Source: Xiphophorus maculatus (lineage: Eukaryota; Chordata; Actinopteri; Cyprinodontiformes; Poeciliidae). From it: 64,000 bases of DNA. Location: NCBI RefSeq assembly GCF_002775205.1, contig NC_036446.1, forward strand, positions 838,272-902,271. Reading direction: 5' to 3'. The notes under the pieces were generated by a model that had not been told where the DNA came from, searched no databases, and worked only from the letters and a program-made list of their open reading frames with translations. A program made the position numbers and the translations under genes. Numbering within the stretch: position 1 is the stretch's first letter; each line of letters opens with the position of its first letter. Below are positions 24,764-37,496 of the stretch, piece after piece.

Positions 24764-26704
24764 CAAACATGAGGCAGAGAAACAGAAATGAACAGAAAGC
24801 CAGGTGATTTATGGTGGAACTCATTAATATTCACGTTTCTGCAGCTGATTTATTTATGAGTTAAAGTCCGACCATCTCCCACCCCGAAATATTTCCTGCC
24901 TTCCTGCAGGAGATTCATCTGCAACTGTTCAGTCATTAAACCCGACTCAAACTGGGGAAACTGGAATCTGTCTGGGTGAAGATAAAGACGACCAGTTTGA
25001 GGAATAATGGAAACACTGGGAGGCTTGGGAGGAAATGACTACGATTACCTCCTGATATTTAACTTAAATAAAAGCAACATATTTCCATGTGCCGTATAAA
25101 AAAACCTTTTATTCTCCCTGAATAAACTTTCAGTTCAGTTATGATTGATATAATTTCTGCTTCTTAAACATCAGAATAACCAGATTCCTTCAGATGTTCA
25201 AAAATTACACAACTGGAAATTATAAATTATATTTCAAGAAAAATTTTACAGAGAAAAAAGGAAGTTTTTACAGAAATAATTAAAATGTAGCCGAGAAGAA
25301 CTGAAAAGCTAGAAATGAATTTCCCATTCCTGGAGAATCTGCCCAGCTTTTCTGAATGATCTCTACAACTGTAGCGATCAGACAGAAATGTTCTTCATCT
25401 CCTGTTTAATGTTTAACGTCACATCTCTCTTTGATTTTAAAAACGTCAACTGAAAACCAGCAGCCCTACTGGTTGTAATGGAAACCAGCATGTAGCTGTA
25501 CTGGTGGAAACCGGCTGCGACTCATTCAGATCGATCCGCTTAAAACAAGCCGCCACCGACTGACTCCTGGCTGTGGAAAATCCAGCGTGACCTGAATGCA
25601 TCACCAGGCTCTGCTGTCCGATAAATCCATGGCGATCCGGTGAAAAACGCAGCGAAGCCCTGCAGTCGACCCGGTTAGGCAAGAACTGGGTCACTGTTAC
25701 AGAACCACAGGGGCTGAATGCTTTTATTATCATATATATACATTTTATTTTATTTTCTAATTGGAGATGCAATGACAAATCAACTCGTATGGAAACTCAT
25801 TGCTGCCATAAAAGGAAAAAGAAAAGCCCAACAGAAAGTCATGATTCAGTTTTAAAGTTTAATTACAGGAATATAACTCAGTCATGACTTCTGTTCTCCT
25901 AGTTATGACTTTTAACTTTTATGTTTCCTTTCATGGTGGAATCGGGTTTCCAGATGGTTTTTAATATTTTCTCCTCCAGCTGGATCCGTTTCTGTTCGGA
26001 AATATCTTCCAAATATTGTCTTCAAAGTTTTACATTTAATTCATGAACAAAGCTCATAAATCTCTTATTTTCATCCGTTTTCTTCCTCTTCATGCGAGAT
26101 GATGAAGAGCAGACGGCTTCGAGGCTCCCAGAGCTCCAGGTTCTGGTTCTGGTTGCAAACATGACAAAGTTTTTATGGTTAAAAATGAAGAAGTGCTTCT
26201 GAAATAAAGGCGGCGTTAAAAATAGAAGCAGCGTTTGTTCTGCAGCTGGGAGAGGGAAGCAGAACCGGTCCGGAGCGCCGCTGGGAACCCAGAAGGTTCT
26301 GGTTTACGAGCCGTTCTGGAATCCGGGGGGCGTTTAAAACGAAAACCTGCCGCAGAACAAAACCAGCCGATAAACTGGAGCTCTGAGGAACATGTCCCGG
26401 TCCTGACCCGGTTATGACCCAAATCACCCAAGCCCGGTTCAGTTCACAGGTTCTTGGGCAGAACCAGCAGTCAGCTCCTGCAGAACCACCAGCAGCCACT
26501 AGGTGAACCCAGTATATCTCTAAAACTGCAGAATTTAGCATTCTTGTTGCCATGGAAACGGAAAGCGTTCATACCAACCGGACCGGACTTTCTAAACAAA
26601 CGGACTGGAGTTGGACTGAATGATGCAGCCTTAGAGAAGATTTTTGTTCTTCAGATTTTAAGTAAAAACTGAAGCAAACCTGCAGAGAAGCTGTAGCTGT
26701 ACCG
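24764..26704. other. cd82 5' intron sequence, nothing coding seen
   Basis: Between the cd82 start exon and its presumed upstream non-coding exon. I see no coding exon or named mobile element here, only AT-rich DNA with GGTTCTG-type words. Confidence 0.5.
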
Positions 26705-26856
26705 TTCACATCAGATCCTGATCCAGATCCTGATCTATATCCTGATCTTGATCTATATCCAGATCCTGATCTATATCCTGATCTTGATCTATATCCAGAT
26801 CCTGATCTATATCCTGATCTTGATCTATATCCTGATCCAGATTTTGATCAGGATCT
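26705..26856. repeat. Hexamer-derived minisatellite (36-bp higher-order unit)
   Basis: Variants of GATCCT, GATCTA, TATCCT and GATCTT arranged in a ~36-bp unit repeated about three to four times. Confidence 0.9.
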
Positions 26857-26957
26857 CGCAGTTTCAGTGATTCATTAACTTAGGGGAACATCTCCTTCCT
26901 GATCGGAGCTGCAAGTTGAAACAAGAAACACAGACGAGTCTGATCAACACTCCTTCA

Positions 26958-26991
26958 TCTCCTCCTCCTCCTCCTCCTCCTCCTCCTCCTC
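26958..26991. repeat. (CCT)n microsatellite
   Basis: Eleven uninterrupted CCT/CTC triplets. The long proline or glycine reading frames across it are low-complexity artefacts. Confidence 0.95.
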
Positions 26992-27855
26992 GGTACCAGG
27001 CACCGGACCCGCCCGGCTCGGTGACGCCACCCAGACAGCAGATAAACATCAGCCTTCATCTTCCTCGGTCTCGCCGCTCGTCATTGGGAGAGGAGAACCC
27101 GTTTGGTCAGAGGCACCAAGGTCATCCTTCATGATGAAACGGACCAACAGAACCAGAACCGCTTCACATGCAGAACTAGAACAGTCAGCCTGTGTAGAAC
27201 TGGACTTTTGTTTAACTTCAAATGTCTGTAAATACGAAGGTTTCTAGTTTCGCTTCACATTCTGGAAAAAAAATCTATTTTATTCCCTAAAAACTGCTGC
27301 TGACTTTAAGGAAATAAAATGTTTATTTTATTATTTAAAAAGGAAATTCAATTTTTTGTTTATTTGCATTTTTAATGTTTTTCTAATATGGTATAAAATA
27401 AACTTCAGTGATGTGAAATCTGCAGAACGAGACAATTTATCCGATTAATCATCAGGAAAAACTGATCACTAAACAAAGAAAGAAATATTTTTACAGACGA
27501 GATTTTTCTAGAACCAGTACTCTTTGATTTCAGTGCAGACCGTCCTCCAACCCGCCTGGCACCAGAACCAGAACCATGTTTGGGTTTTTGCTCCTGGTTC
27601 TGATTCATCCTCAGGTCTGAGCCGCTCGGCGCCTTCTGGGTCGGATCGGCTTCCGGACCCGTCCTCACCTGGAGAACTTCCTGAACATCTGAACAGGAAG
27701 TGGTCAGAGTTCAGGGCTGCGTCACTGACTGCTGCAGCAGCAAGCGGTCCGTTTACAGTTCCCAGTACCGCTTCCCGGTACTGGAAACGAAACCAGTTCA
27801 GAAACAAAACTGAAACAGCTGGAAGCCAGAGGATGACCTCTGACCTCAGTCTCCT

Positions 27856-28446
27856 TTGAGACTTAGACTGACTTTATTGTCATTTTGCATGCAGGGTGAA
27901 TACAGAACCAAATTTCGTTGCATACGGCTCAGGACAATGTTTGAGCTTTCAATGTTGTGAGGTTACTCCAGAATAAAATAAAATACAGTATAAAATATGA
28001 ATATAAATATAAATATAAAATATAAAGTGCAGGACTGACAGTAAAATAGAAGTTATTTAGCTCTGTACATGTGCAAGGTATGAAGTGGAGACCAGATTTT
28101 GAGTGCAGTCCAGTTAAGAGTTCAGCAGTCTGATGGCAAGTGGGAAAAAGCTGTTTCAGAACCTGGTGGACCTGCACCGGATGCTGCAGAACCTCTTTCC
28201 AGAGGGCAGCAGGGAGAACAGTCCATGGTGGGGGTGTGAGGGGTCACTGATGATGTTTCGGCCTCGGGACACGCAGCGCTGGGATGAAATGTCCTGAATG
28301 GAGGGAAGGGGGGCCCGGATGATCCTCTCTGCTGTCCGCACCACTCTCCTCACGTTCTTCCAGTCGGAGGCGCTGCAGCCTCCACACCACACAGAGAGGC
28401 AGCTGGTCAGAATGCTCTCTATGGTGCTTCTGTAGAACGTCTTGAG
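27856..28446 (-). mobile_element. LINE 3' fragment (L2/CR1-like) split by a MITE
   Basis: Minus-strand translation gives the C-terminal part of a fish LINE ORF2: a KTFYRSTIESILTSCLSVW segment, then RVVRTAERIIRAPLPS and FSLLPSGKRF. These match the tail after the RT domain of L2/CR1-type elements, followed by an AT-rich 3' UTR. The fragment is 5' truncated and has no RT catalytic motif. A similar but different copy lies at 36.25-37.29 kb. Confidence 0.8.
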
Positions 28447-28670
28447 CAGGGGTGGGCACTCCTGGTCCTCGAGGGCCGGTGTCCTGCAACTCTTAGATGT
28501 CTCCCTGGTCCAACACACCTGAATCCAACAGCTGAATCTCCTCCTAAGTGCAGTCAAGTTCTCCAGAGTCCTGTTAACGACCTCATTATTTGACTCAGGT
28601 GTGTTGAAGTAGAGATGCATCTAAAAGTTGCAGGACACCGGCCCTCGAGGACCAGGAGTGCCCACCCCTG
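28447..28670. mobile_element. hAT-type MITE, 224 bp, with exact 8-bp TSD
   Basis: Terminal inverted repeats of more than 40 bp begin CAGGGGTGGGCACTCCTGGT and end in the exact complement. They are flanked on both sides by the duplication GTCTTGAG (28439-28446 and 28671-28678). The insertion is inside the LINE fragment, so it is younger than that copy. It is non-autonomous, with no transposase. Confidence 0.95.
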
Positions 28671-28760
28671 GTCTTGAGGATGGGCGGGGGCAGGTGTTGT
28701 TGCAGCTGCTGTCGTATCAACCTTCACACCACTCAGGTCTGAACGGTTCTGGTCAGGTCT
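28671..28760 (-). mobile_element. LINE fragment, part beyond the MITE
   Basis: Continuation of the LINE sequence interrupted by the MITE, starting with the second copy of the target duplication. It decays into unique sequence within ~100 bp. Confidence 0.5.
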
Positions 28761-29324
28761 GCAGAACCAGAACCAAACGAGGGGACGCAGCTTTCAGCTT
28801 CTAAGCACCACAAATCTGGAACAAACTTCTAGGAAACTGAAAAACTGCCGAAACCCTGAGCTCCTTTAAATCTGGACTGAAACCAGTTAGAAACCAGTTC
28901 GAGCCACTCAGATCGCTACGAGACGGAACAGAGATCAATATGTTTGGTGTATTGATTATTTTCCCGATATTTGTTTCTGGTTTCTCCATCAATGACTGCG
29001 TGACGCTTTTATGATGTAAAGCACTTTGAACCTCCCCGAGGTTCGGTTCTGAGGCTCAGGGCCGGTTCTGTGGCCCAGGTCCGGTTCTGTTGGACATAAA
29101 GCACCTTTCATGCCGTCTTTCTGCACGGAAACAAAAGCGGAAACCCGATCCGCCGCCGCGGCGTCGCTCTGGGTGGGAAGCGGCGTTTTGTCACGGCAAC
29201 GCTCTGACACCCGACACCCGGACAAAATCAGTCAGCAGGACCAGGAGCCCGGATACACCTGCTGGTTCTGACCCGACCATACTGGGAGAACTGGGACGAG
29301 TGGGAACGCTTCTTCTGTTAAATC

Positions 29325-29430
29325 CCAGAACCATCAATCAATCAATCAAATGTTATTTGTATAGCACATTTCAGCAGCAGGCATTTCAAAGTGCTTTACA
29401 TCATATCAAACACAGAAACACAAAGTCATC
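29325..29430. mobile_element. Teleost retroposon 3'-tail fragment
   Basis: ATCAATCAATCAAATG followed by TTATTTGTATAGCACATTTC and CATTTCAAAGTGCTTTACAT is a widely dispersed teleost retroposon tail. Assignment to a LINE or to a SINE with a LINE tail is not possible from this piece. Confidence 0.55.
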
Positions 29431-29614
29431 CAGTTGGTTCTTGCTTTTGCATCCATTAAAGTTTTACTGGTTCCACTCCTACTGTGTTACATGGAACCAA
29501 ATACCTACTGGTATTTTTATTCACAATCACGCAGTTTAAACGATGTAAACAGCCTTTCAACGGGCTTCTGACACCAGGCTCCATAATTCGCTCTGGGAAT
29601 CCGTCATCAGTCAG

Positions 29615-30365
29615 CAGTGACGTGCGGTGAGGTTCATAGCTGGTGAGGCACTGACGTCATCAGAATCAGATTTGCAAATAGATGCATAGATTGACAGCAG
29701 TTTACAGGTTATGTTTCACTTCTGCATCCTTACACATACAAACTGTAGCTCACAAAATCTATCGCTGCACTTGACTTGCTTCCCGAATCGTTTAGCCTAG
29801 CTCGCTGTCACTTACTCGGCAGTTGAGGAGTGAACAAGACGAACGTCTGGGATCTTGAGCGCCCCCTGCCATGAGGCAAGAGAACTGCCTGCCTCACCTC
29901 GAACCTGTTCTCTGCCGTTTATAATCGCTCATTACACGAAACACGTTACACAAACACAGTTGGTGACAAAAAGCACTGTACATTATATACATAAGCTAAA
30001 TTATTGGAAATAAGTTCACATATTAAATTTGTTTAAACCATTTTATTGACGCCGTACAGCAACATGCTCTCTCCGCTTAGCAGCCAGCGCAGAGCCAGGG
30101 GTTGCGCAATCCAAGGTGAGGCAGAGCTCGCTGCTGCCTCACCGGCATCGCTTCCAAGCATTTGAATGGGAAAATAAGAAAATTCAGCGATTTTGAACAA
30201 ATAAAAATCGAAATTGGTGAAGCTACATCAAAAATAAATATTTTTTAGTACAAACCACCGGATGAATATAACAATTTAAATTACTTTATGATTATATATT
30301 TTCTTTCTTTCCATGATGGCAGGTGAGGCAGTGCCTCACCTGCCTCCCCTGACCGCACGTCACTG
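29615..30365. mobile_element. hAT-type non-autonomous element, 751 bp
   Basis: Termini CAGTGACGTGCGGT...ACCGCACGTCACTG are inverted repeats, flanked by a perfect 8-bp duplication TCAGTCAG (29607-29614 and 30366-30373). The inside carries sub-terminal GTGAGGCA repeats on both sides and no transposase. Confidence 0.93.
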
Positions 30366-30459
30366 TCAGTCAGTAACCTTCTTACTGCCAGGCTTTGGGC
30401 CCGAATCAGGAAGACTTAAATATCTCCATAAAACCTTTATGAAAACTAAAATAATGTAA

Positions 30460-30556
30460 CCAATAGGATCAGTAAGGTCACCAATAGGGTCAGTAAGGTC
30501 ACTAATAGGGTCAGTAAGGTCACCAATAGGGTCAGTAAGGTCACCAATAGGGCCAT
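30460..30556. repeat. 21-bp minisatellite (~4.5 copies)
   Basis: Four near-identical copies of CCAATAGGGTCAGTAAGGTCA (one base varies) plus a partial copy. Confidence 0.9.
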
Positions 30557-31035
30557 TGTGTCCTATCGGCCTCATTACTGACCCTAACGGCCCTAATACT
30601 GTGATTGTGTGAACTTCCAAACCTGCTACAGTAAATAAAGTTTCAGAGTTTGACAAACTTCAGCTCTGATTGACAATTTAATGTTTTACGTAGAAATTTT
30701 ACTTCTAGAGTGAAACAGTTCAGACTCTCTCCTGTCTGCCTTTAAACATTGAAGGTTTAAATGTGAAATAAATCAGAAACTGAATGTTTTTCTGTCTGAA
30801 TGTCTGATCAAATATTAGTGCAGTTTATGGAGGAAGAGGGTGAGATCCCAGTACAGAAAGGAAAAACCAGTTTGATCAGAAAGGAGCGGCCGTGCCGGTT
30901 ACCATGGCGACAAGTCAGAGGGCCGCCCACAGAGCGATCCACAGGTTTGTCACACTACCTCGTATCCATGGCGACGGCTGGAAGGTAATGATGTCATCAT
31001 GTTTTCCTTTCTGCGTCTGAAAAACCCGGCAGTTT

Positions 31036-31096
31036 TAAACTATTCCAGTTTTAAACTGGTCCAGTTTTAAACTGGTCCAGTTTTAAACTGGTCCAG
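31036..31096. repeat. 16-bp near-palindromic tandem repeat
   Basis: About three to four copies of CCAGTTTTAAACTGGT. Each unit is itself nearly self-complementary (CCAGTTT/AAACTGG). Confidence 0.85.
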
Positions 31097-31099
31097 AGC

Positions 31100-32652
31100 A
31101 GTTTCAGACTGGTTTCAGATCTGGTTTCTAACTGGTTTTTATGCTCCAGTTCACACTGCTCTGGGATGTGGATTGTTAAAGGTTTAGGACGCCGTTTTAA
31201 ACCAGTTCCAGATCTGGTTTGAAATGTAGATTCAGACCGTTTTAATTGTGTGAATCTGGTTTTTCCCTGATTTTAGATCCAGTTTTAATGGATCAAAACC
31301 GTTAAAATGGTCTCAAACCGGTTTGGGTCTGGGTTGGTGGATGTTTGTCTGGTTGGTTCCGGCGTGGGAATCTGACCAGATTGAGACCCGGTTGTGGTTC
31401 TGGAGGTTTGGACTCCCTGACCTTTTCTCTGGACGGGAGGCAGAGGAGCGTTGAGCCTCTGCTCGTCTTCGTCGTGTGAGGAAGAGGTTGAAGCTCCATC
31501 CAGCCCGATTCCCTGCAGCGACATTACTCGGAACCGGATGATCCGGTTTGGAGCCGGGAGCGCCTGAGGGCCGAGCTGAGCGTGACTCAACAGGACCCAA
31601 ACATTCCGCTCCGGTCCGACCTCCAGCAGCCCAAACCTCATCAAGGTCACAAAGAAAAGTCGGATTTATCGACGGCCGCCGTGAAACTCTGACCCACATT
31701 CACCAGAACCCAGGGCCGGGGGCCGCGGGGGGCCCGGGGCCCGGTCCGATCGAAACGCTGCACTGGGTCACCAATAAAAGATTGATCCGTCTGAGCCAGA
31801 CTTTTTCCACCAGTGGCAGAACCATCAGAAGTTCTTCAGGATGAAGAAGTGAAAGATCCGATCAGAACTTTCACTTTGTTTTGTTTCTTTATTTTGGATT
31901 TAAAATGTTTTCCAGCTCCAGTGTTAAAAGATTATTAGAGCTTAAAGTTTATTTATTGTTGAGAAACAATAAATAATTAGTATTTTATTAGTTGGTCTGA
32001 GCAGCAGCATGAACTTCGTCTGGAGATTTTATATTTCTGAGTAAAACGACGATCAGAATTTTCTCATGTTAAATAAATCGGCAGACATTTTGTTTTCCGT
32101 TCTCGGGTTTGGACTCATTAATCTGAACGTTCAGAATCATTTCTGCCGCTTTTCAACGCGGCCGCATGCAGAAGTATTGATGGTTCTTCTTCTGGCCGGA
32201 TCCGGTTCTGATGCTTTCATTCTGAAGCAACTGGGAGGTTTGGACATTTATTCCTGGGTTGCTATGACGACTCAACTCACACCTCAGGTCACATGACCAG
32301 AACATCAGAAAGCCACAGAGGAAACGCCAAAGCAACCGCTAGCAGGAAACCTGCACCAGACCCGGTTCCAGAACCCCCAGACCCGGCTCCAGGACTTTCA
32401 GACCCGGTTCTGTTGGTGTTACAGAGACTTCATATGATTTTGACTTGAGGAAACTTGTCCTGATAATTCATTCTCTGAACAGTTCCCATCCAGAACACAA
32501 AGTCCAAACTTCTGAGAGTCATCTTGGAGAACCACACTGTCTGGTTCGTTCTGGTCCGGTCCGTTCTGGTCCGGTCTGGTCACCGATTCTACGCCTCAAC
32601 ATGAAGCTGCATTACAACTTTAGGAGATTGGTAATCGATCGATACGTTAAAC
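31100..32652. other. Non-coding sequence, no gene recognised
   Basis: Open frames around 31285-31700 overlap on both strands and match nothing I recognise. The region is GC-mixed, with many CAGAACC/GGTTCTG words and no ordered repeat. It probably belongs to the long first intron of cd82. Confidence 0.4.
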
Positions 32653-32842
32653 CAGGGGAGTCCAAAGTGGGTTCTGGAGGCCCGGCATGTTTGAGTCTCT
32701 CCCTGGTTTAAGGCACCTGGACCCAACGATGGATCATTAGAGGCTGAAGAACCTCGACCTGCTGAAAGGTTGCTACTGAAACCAGGCAGAGAATAAAACG
32801 TGAAGGATACCGGGCCTCCAGAACCCACTTTGGACTCACCTG
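32653..32842. mobile_element. hAT-type MITE, 190 bp
   Basis: Inverted termini CAGGGGAGTCCAAAGTGGGT...ACCCACTTTGGACTCACCTG extend ~35 bp inward with few mismatches. Flanks CGTTAAAC and TGTTAAAC form an 8-bp target duplication with one mismatch. Confidence 0.9.
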
Positions 32843-33950
32843 TGTTAAACCGATCGTATCCATATTTAGCAGAACAGAGTCGGAATCGGTTCAAATGTTT
32901 TTCTTTACATGAACGTTGAAAAACAAAAACATCCAACAGAACCGAGTCGAAGCCCAGAGGAACCGGAAAGAACCAACAAACCAAGCCAAAGACCCGATAT
33001 CACCGATTGATTCTGAAATATTCCGGGTCCAGTTTCATATCCAACACATTTACCAAGGAAAACATGAACCAGTAGCAGAAATCTGTGGAACCAGAACCAG
33101 AACCACAGACTTTACCATCAGTCTAACGGTTGCTATGGCGATTCCCACCTTTTCCAGAGAGAAAATTAGCCTGGAACAAACACCGACACGGGTTCTTACA
33201 GAACTCGGTTCCTCTAAGAACCGGACCTGGACACAGGACACGGGTTCTTACAGAACTCCAGGTCCAGTTCTTGGAGAACCGGACCTTCTGTAGGAACTGT
33301 AGATCCTTCTACTGTGAAGTATCCTGATCCAATTCTGGAACCGGGTCACTGAGTTCTGGTCCACAGAACCATCTCTGAACAATTCAGATCCACAGAGTCC
33401 AGTTTCTGGTTCTGTTCTGGTTCTGAGTGAAGACAGAGGAGGGACTACTTTCTGTGGTGGAGGAATCCACATCATGACATGCTGGTGCTTCTAAAACTAA
33501 AATGGATCCGGGTTCGGGTTCAGGTTCTGGGAGGTCCAGAACATGGCTTTAACTGATTTGGATCGGCGGAACCAGCAGAATGGATCAGAACGCATCTAAA
33601 ATTCTGATCGGGACTCAACAGCTCCCAACCGAACTGGACCGAACCCGAACAACCAGAATCGGCAACCAGATCCGAACCGGTTCTGAGTTTCCAGTTCGGA
33701 ACAAAGTCCAGCTGAATCGCCGGATTGGCTTCAGTTTCACTTTCCTCAGACTAACCTGAACTTTCAGGTCAAACTCCTTCAGTCAGAACCGAACCGAATC
33801 GACAAAAACGCAGTCAAACCCAGCAGAACCGAGCCTCCCCCCCTGATCAATCCGAACCCGATCACCCGAGCAGCCGCGCACGCCTCGTGTTCACCATGGC
33901 AGACAGACGGAACCGGTCCGGGTTCGGGTCCAGACTTACGGGTCACTCAC

Positions 33951-34170
33951 CTGTTGTTCCGGCGGCGGCGCGGAGAGAAGTGGGTTCTGTGCGGGTTCTG
34001 TGCGGGACTCTGCGGTTCGGACTCTCTGACCTGCGGGTCGAAGTGAACAACGAGGCGGCAGCGACTGTTGAGACCGAGAGAGGAGGCGGACTGGCGGGGA
34101 GGGAGGAACCCCTCCCCCCGGTGTGCTGCCACCCTGCGGCCGGCAGAGGAACTGCCGGATCAAGAAAACA
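33951..34170 (-). promoter_or_regulatory. cd82: Probable cd82 promoter and non-coding first exon
   Basis: A CpG-rich stretch with a perfect minus-strand splice donor, AACAG|GTGAGT, at the exon end 33951. No other minus-strand gene lies between here and the cd82 start exon at 24763, which has an acceptor for an upstream exon. The simplest reading is cd82 exon 1 (5' UTR) followed by a ~9.2-kb intron. The exact start site is not visible. Confidence 0.45.
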
Positions 34171-34519
34171 AAGTCATTTCATATTTGATCAGCTGTTTAC
34201 TGTGTAAAGTTTAATAATCAGAGGCTTTTTAAACGTTAAAGTTCAGAGGCGGTCCACAGAGGTGGCCACCAGGGGGGCCACGCCCTCACCAACTGAAGCC
34301 TCCAGGTCAACTGGAGAAACTATTAATTACTGACATATTTTTAAATAAATAATATTTCAATAAATAAAATGATTTTATTTAAAGAAATATTTAAATAAAT
34401 TAAAAATTATATTTAAAAAAATAATTTTAAAATAAATAAATATTTCTCGGTCGGACATTAGTCTGGGTCCTGGGGGTCTGGTGTTTTCTCTGGCATCAAA
34501 TCTCTCAACCGATTTTCTC

Positions 34520-35110
34520 TTTAAAGTTACCTTTCAAAAGTATTCATGCTGTTTTACATTTCTCTGTTTTTTGTGTTTTTTGTTTTGTTTTTTACAAATA
34601 AAAATCAGAAAACGTGTGCTGCACATTTCTAGTCATGCATCAAAACTTCCTCTGAAGTCACTGAAGCTAACCAGAGCCCACAGGTTCTGGTTCTGACCTC
34701 CGGCACTCTGTAACGAACCTCTAGCGTCATGGAGGAACCAGCAGTGGGTCAGAAGGTTCTGGTTCTGGCTCCAGCAGGACAACCCGACTGAACTTAGAGC
34801 CAAAGATTTTATGGGATAGTTTAGCTCAAAGCATGGCCTAATCAAAGCCCAGACCTGACAGAGCTGATGTTCTCAGATGTTCTTTATCCAACCTGACTGA
34901 GCTGGAGAAGTTTTTAACTCTGCAGACGTTCTCTAAAGTCCTGACTCAGGTGGAAACAAAAGCATTCCACACTTTTCAGATTTTAAAAATAAATCTGAAA
35001 TAATTTTTTTCTGTTTTCACAGAAATTTAAATAAACTGAAGCTTGAGTTTGAAACGAGACAAAATGTGGGGAACATGAAGGCGTGTGAAAACTTTTAGAA
35101 GGATGACGGT
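34520..35110. mobile_element. Decayed Tc1/mariner-like element
   Basis: The ends show related inverted sequence: CAAAAGTATTCATGC on the left against TGTGAAAACTTTTAG on the right. Inside, GGCCTAATCAAAGCCCAGAC corresponds to the EWPSQSPDLNP region of Tc1-type transposases, with stops and frameshifts. Confidence 0.55.
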
Positions 35111-35839
35111 TCTGTTTCCGGTTCGGTTCCCCGAAAACCGAACCGAACGAGATTACTAATCTGTTAAATTCACAGTAACCTCGAACCGATCATCAGATTT
35201 TTCAGCTCAGATGAACCAACATGGACTCTGAAAAAGTTCTGCTGACGTCACATCAGTCCAGATCCACGGTTCTGTTGGACCGCTCTGGGTGAGGTCAGCT
35301 CGGTCTGCAGAACACAAAGCCTCTCCTCAGACCCGCCAGCCGTCCTGCAGCTGACGTCACCGTGACCTCATGACCTCACTGACTCACAAAGGACAGCTGA
35401 CCCGGCCAGTCCGGGGTTCTGTTCAAGTCCAGAACCGAACCAGAGCCATTTCCAAAGTCTTTCGGGTAGCAATAACTTTTCAAGCCCCAGAACCGAACCA
35501 GAACCCACCCGGACGAGTCGGAACCGCCTTCGGGTCGACTGGCCCGGAGATGGTTCCGATCCCACCGGTTCTGCTGAGCGGATCTGGACCGGTATCATTA
35601 CTGCTGCCACCTGGATCTTTAAGGAAGAGTAATCTGGTCCAAATGGATCAGAACCACAATAGAAAACAAGATAAACAATAAAACATAAGAACTAAATTAA
35701 AATAGAAGGTAAAACTTGTTGAGTTTTCCTGCTTGGACGGGCGCTGCTGTCCCCTGCTGGCCAACATGAGTATTACAAGATGAGCCGGGCCGCTCCGGCC
35801 TGGTTCTGCTGCTGGTTCGGAGCTTCGTCTGTTCCTGAT

Positions 35840-35990
35840 GTTTCCTCCTCTGCAGGACCGCGGTGGTGAAGGTCCTGCTTCTCAATCAGCTGCGGACTTT
35901 AACTAGGCCACTCCAGAACCTTCCTGTTGCGGCTAAAAGCGCAGATCACCATGCTGCCACCACCATGTTTGATTGTTGGTATGTTTTTGT
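35840..35990 (-). mobile_element. Tc1-like transposase remnant
   Basis: The minus strand contains ACATGGTGGTGGCAGCATGG (the HGGGS motif region) and GGAGTGGCCTAGTTAAAGTC (the EWPS region). These are two conserved Tc1 transposase segments brought close together by deletion. Confidence 0.5.
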
Positions 35991-36253
35991 TTTTAGTACT
36001 TTATGTTTTTATTTTAATTGAGACATTTTTTTATTATTTCAGTTTATGTCTATTTAAGATATTTAGTCTGAAAATATGTTTAAAGTTTTTATATTTTTAA
36101 GTTTAAATTGTTTGAAATTAAATATATATTTTTAAATATTCAGGCATTCTTTTTTAATTGATCAACATAAACTTTAACATATTCAGTTTCATTTTATTTA
36201 AATGTAACTTTTTGAAAATGTTTTAATTGTATTAATACACATTTAGTTTTAAA

Positions 36254-37285
36254 AAGATAAGATAAGATAAGATAAGATAAGATAAATCTTTATTATCATT
36301 GTCACAAGAACAACGAAATTCAAAAGGTGCCATCAGTCGGTGCACATGCCCAAAAACAAAAAATAACTGTCTCACAATTCACACACAACGCAAGAATCAA
36401 CAAACAACTGGAAAATAAAAATAAGAACAGCCACATTCTCACAACATCATTTATGATGATTAATGGTTGTTTTTGATTGCATTTAGTTTTGTTATTGCTG
36501 TCGGGTAGAAACTGTCTCTGAGACGTTGGTTCTGGTTCTGGTTGCTCTGTATCTTCTGCCTGAAGGCAGCAGTGTGAACAGAGAAGGTCCGGGGTGAGAA
36601 GTGTCCTTTGTGATGTGTTGTGCTTTTCTTAGACAGCGGTCGCTGTGCAGGTCCTCCAGTGAGGGGAGAGGGCAGCCAATGATTTTTTGGGCTGTATTCA
36701 CAACCCTTTGGAGAGCTTTCCTTTGAGCCGTAGTGCTGCTGTTATACCAGACGCAGATACAGTAGGTCAGTATGCTCTCTATGGAGCACTTGTAGAAGGA
36801 CACCAGCAGCTTCTCCTTGATGCTGTTCCTCCTGAGAACCCTCAGGAAGTTCAGTCTTTGCTGGGCCTTTTTTATCAGCTCCAAGGTGTTCATGTTCCAT
36901 GTGAGGCCCTGCTCAATGTGGACCCCCAGGAAACGGAAATCAGCTACCCTCTCCACACATTTTCCCCCAATGGTTAGTGGTGTAATGTCCGTTTTATTCC
37001 TCCTGTAATCTACTATGAGTTCTTTTGTCTTTGAGTTGTTGAGGAGCAGATTGTTCTCCCTGCACCACTGCAACAGCCGCTCCACCTCTCCCCTGTAGGC
37101 GGACTCGTCGCCTCCTGAGATGAGCCCCACCACTGTGGTGTCATCAGCAAACTTGATGATGGTGTTGCTGTGGTGGGCAGAGGTGCAGTCGTATGTGTAC
37201 AGACAATAGAGCAGGGGGCTCAGCACACAGCCCTGTGGAGAGCCAGTACTAAGGCTGAGGGCAGTGGATGTATGTTTTCCCACCC
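36254..37285 (-). pseudogene. LINE ORF2 fragment with RT catalytic motif, L2/CR1-like
   Basis: A minus-strand open frame (37283-36492) begins inside the reverse transcriptase. It contains GSPQGCVLSPLLY, the catalytic FADDTTVVG, a LLQWCRENNLLLNNSKTKE thumb segment and a C-terminal RVVNTAQKIIGCPLPS plus FTLLPSGRRYR. The N-terminal RT half and the endonuclease are missing. The 3' end is marked by a (TTATC)n tail, seen as GATAA repeats at 36256-36285. The long open frame suggests a fairly recent insertion. It could not be active as it stands. Confidence 0.88.
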
Positions 37286-37496
37286 TAAAATGTCACAAAA
37301 TAAAGTTTACTATTTAGTTACTTAAAAAATATATATTTTAAAGTTTTTTTTATTTTTATTTTCTGTATCTGACAGTTTTGCAGCTGATGGAACGAGACGC
37401 GAACCTTCCAGAAACTTCAATTTTGTCTAATCAGTTGGTAATAAAGAACAGCGAGTACACGAGGATGATTGACAGCGCTAAGCCCCTCCTCCTGGC

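Noticed and set aside
26864-27134. Proline- or glycine-rich frames
   Set aside because: They arise from a (CCT)n microsatellite.
31285-31700. Possible coding exon on the minus strand
   Set aside because: Three overlapping frames of similar length on both strands, no recognised domain and no convincing splice sites.
36687-37008. Plus-strand frames within 36.5-37.3 kb
   Set aside because: Antisense of the LINE reverse transcriptase fragment, which has clear motifs on the minus strand.
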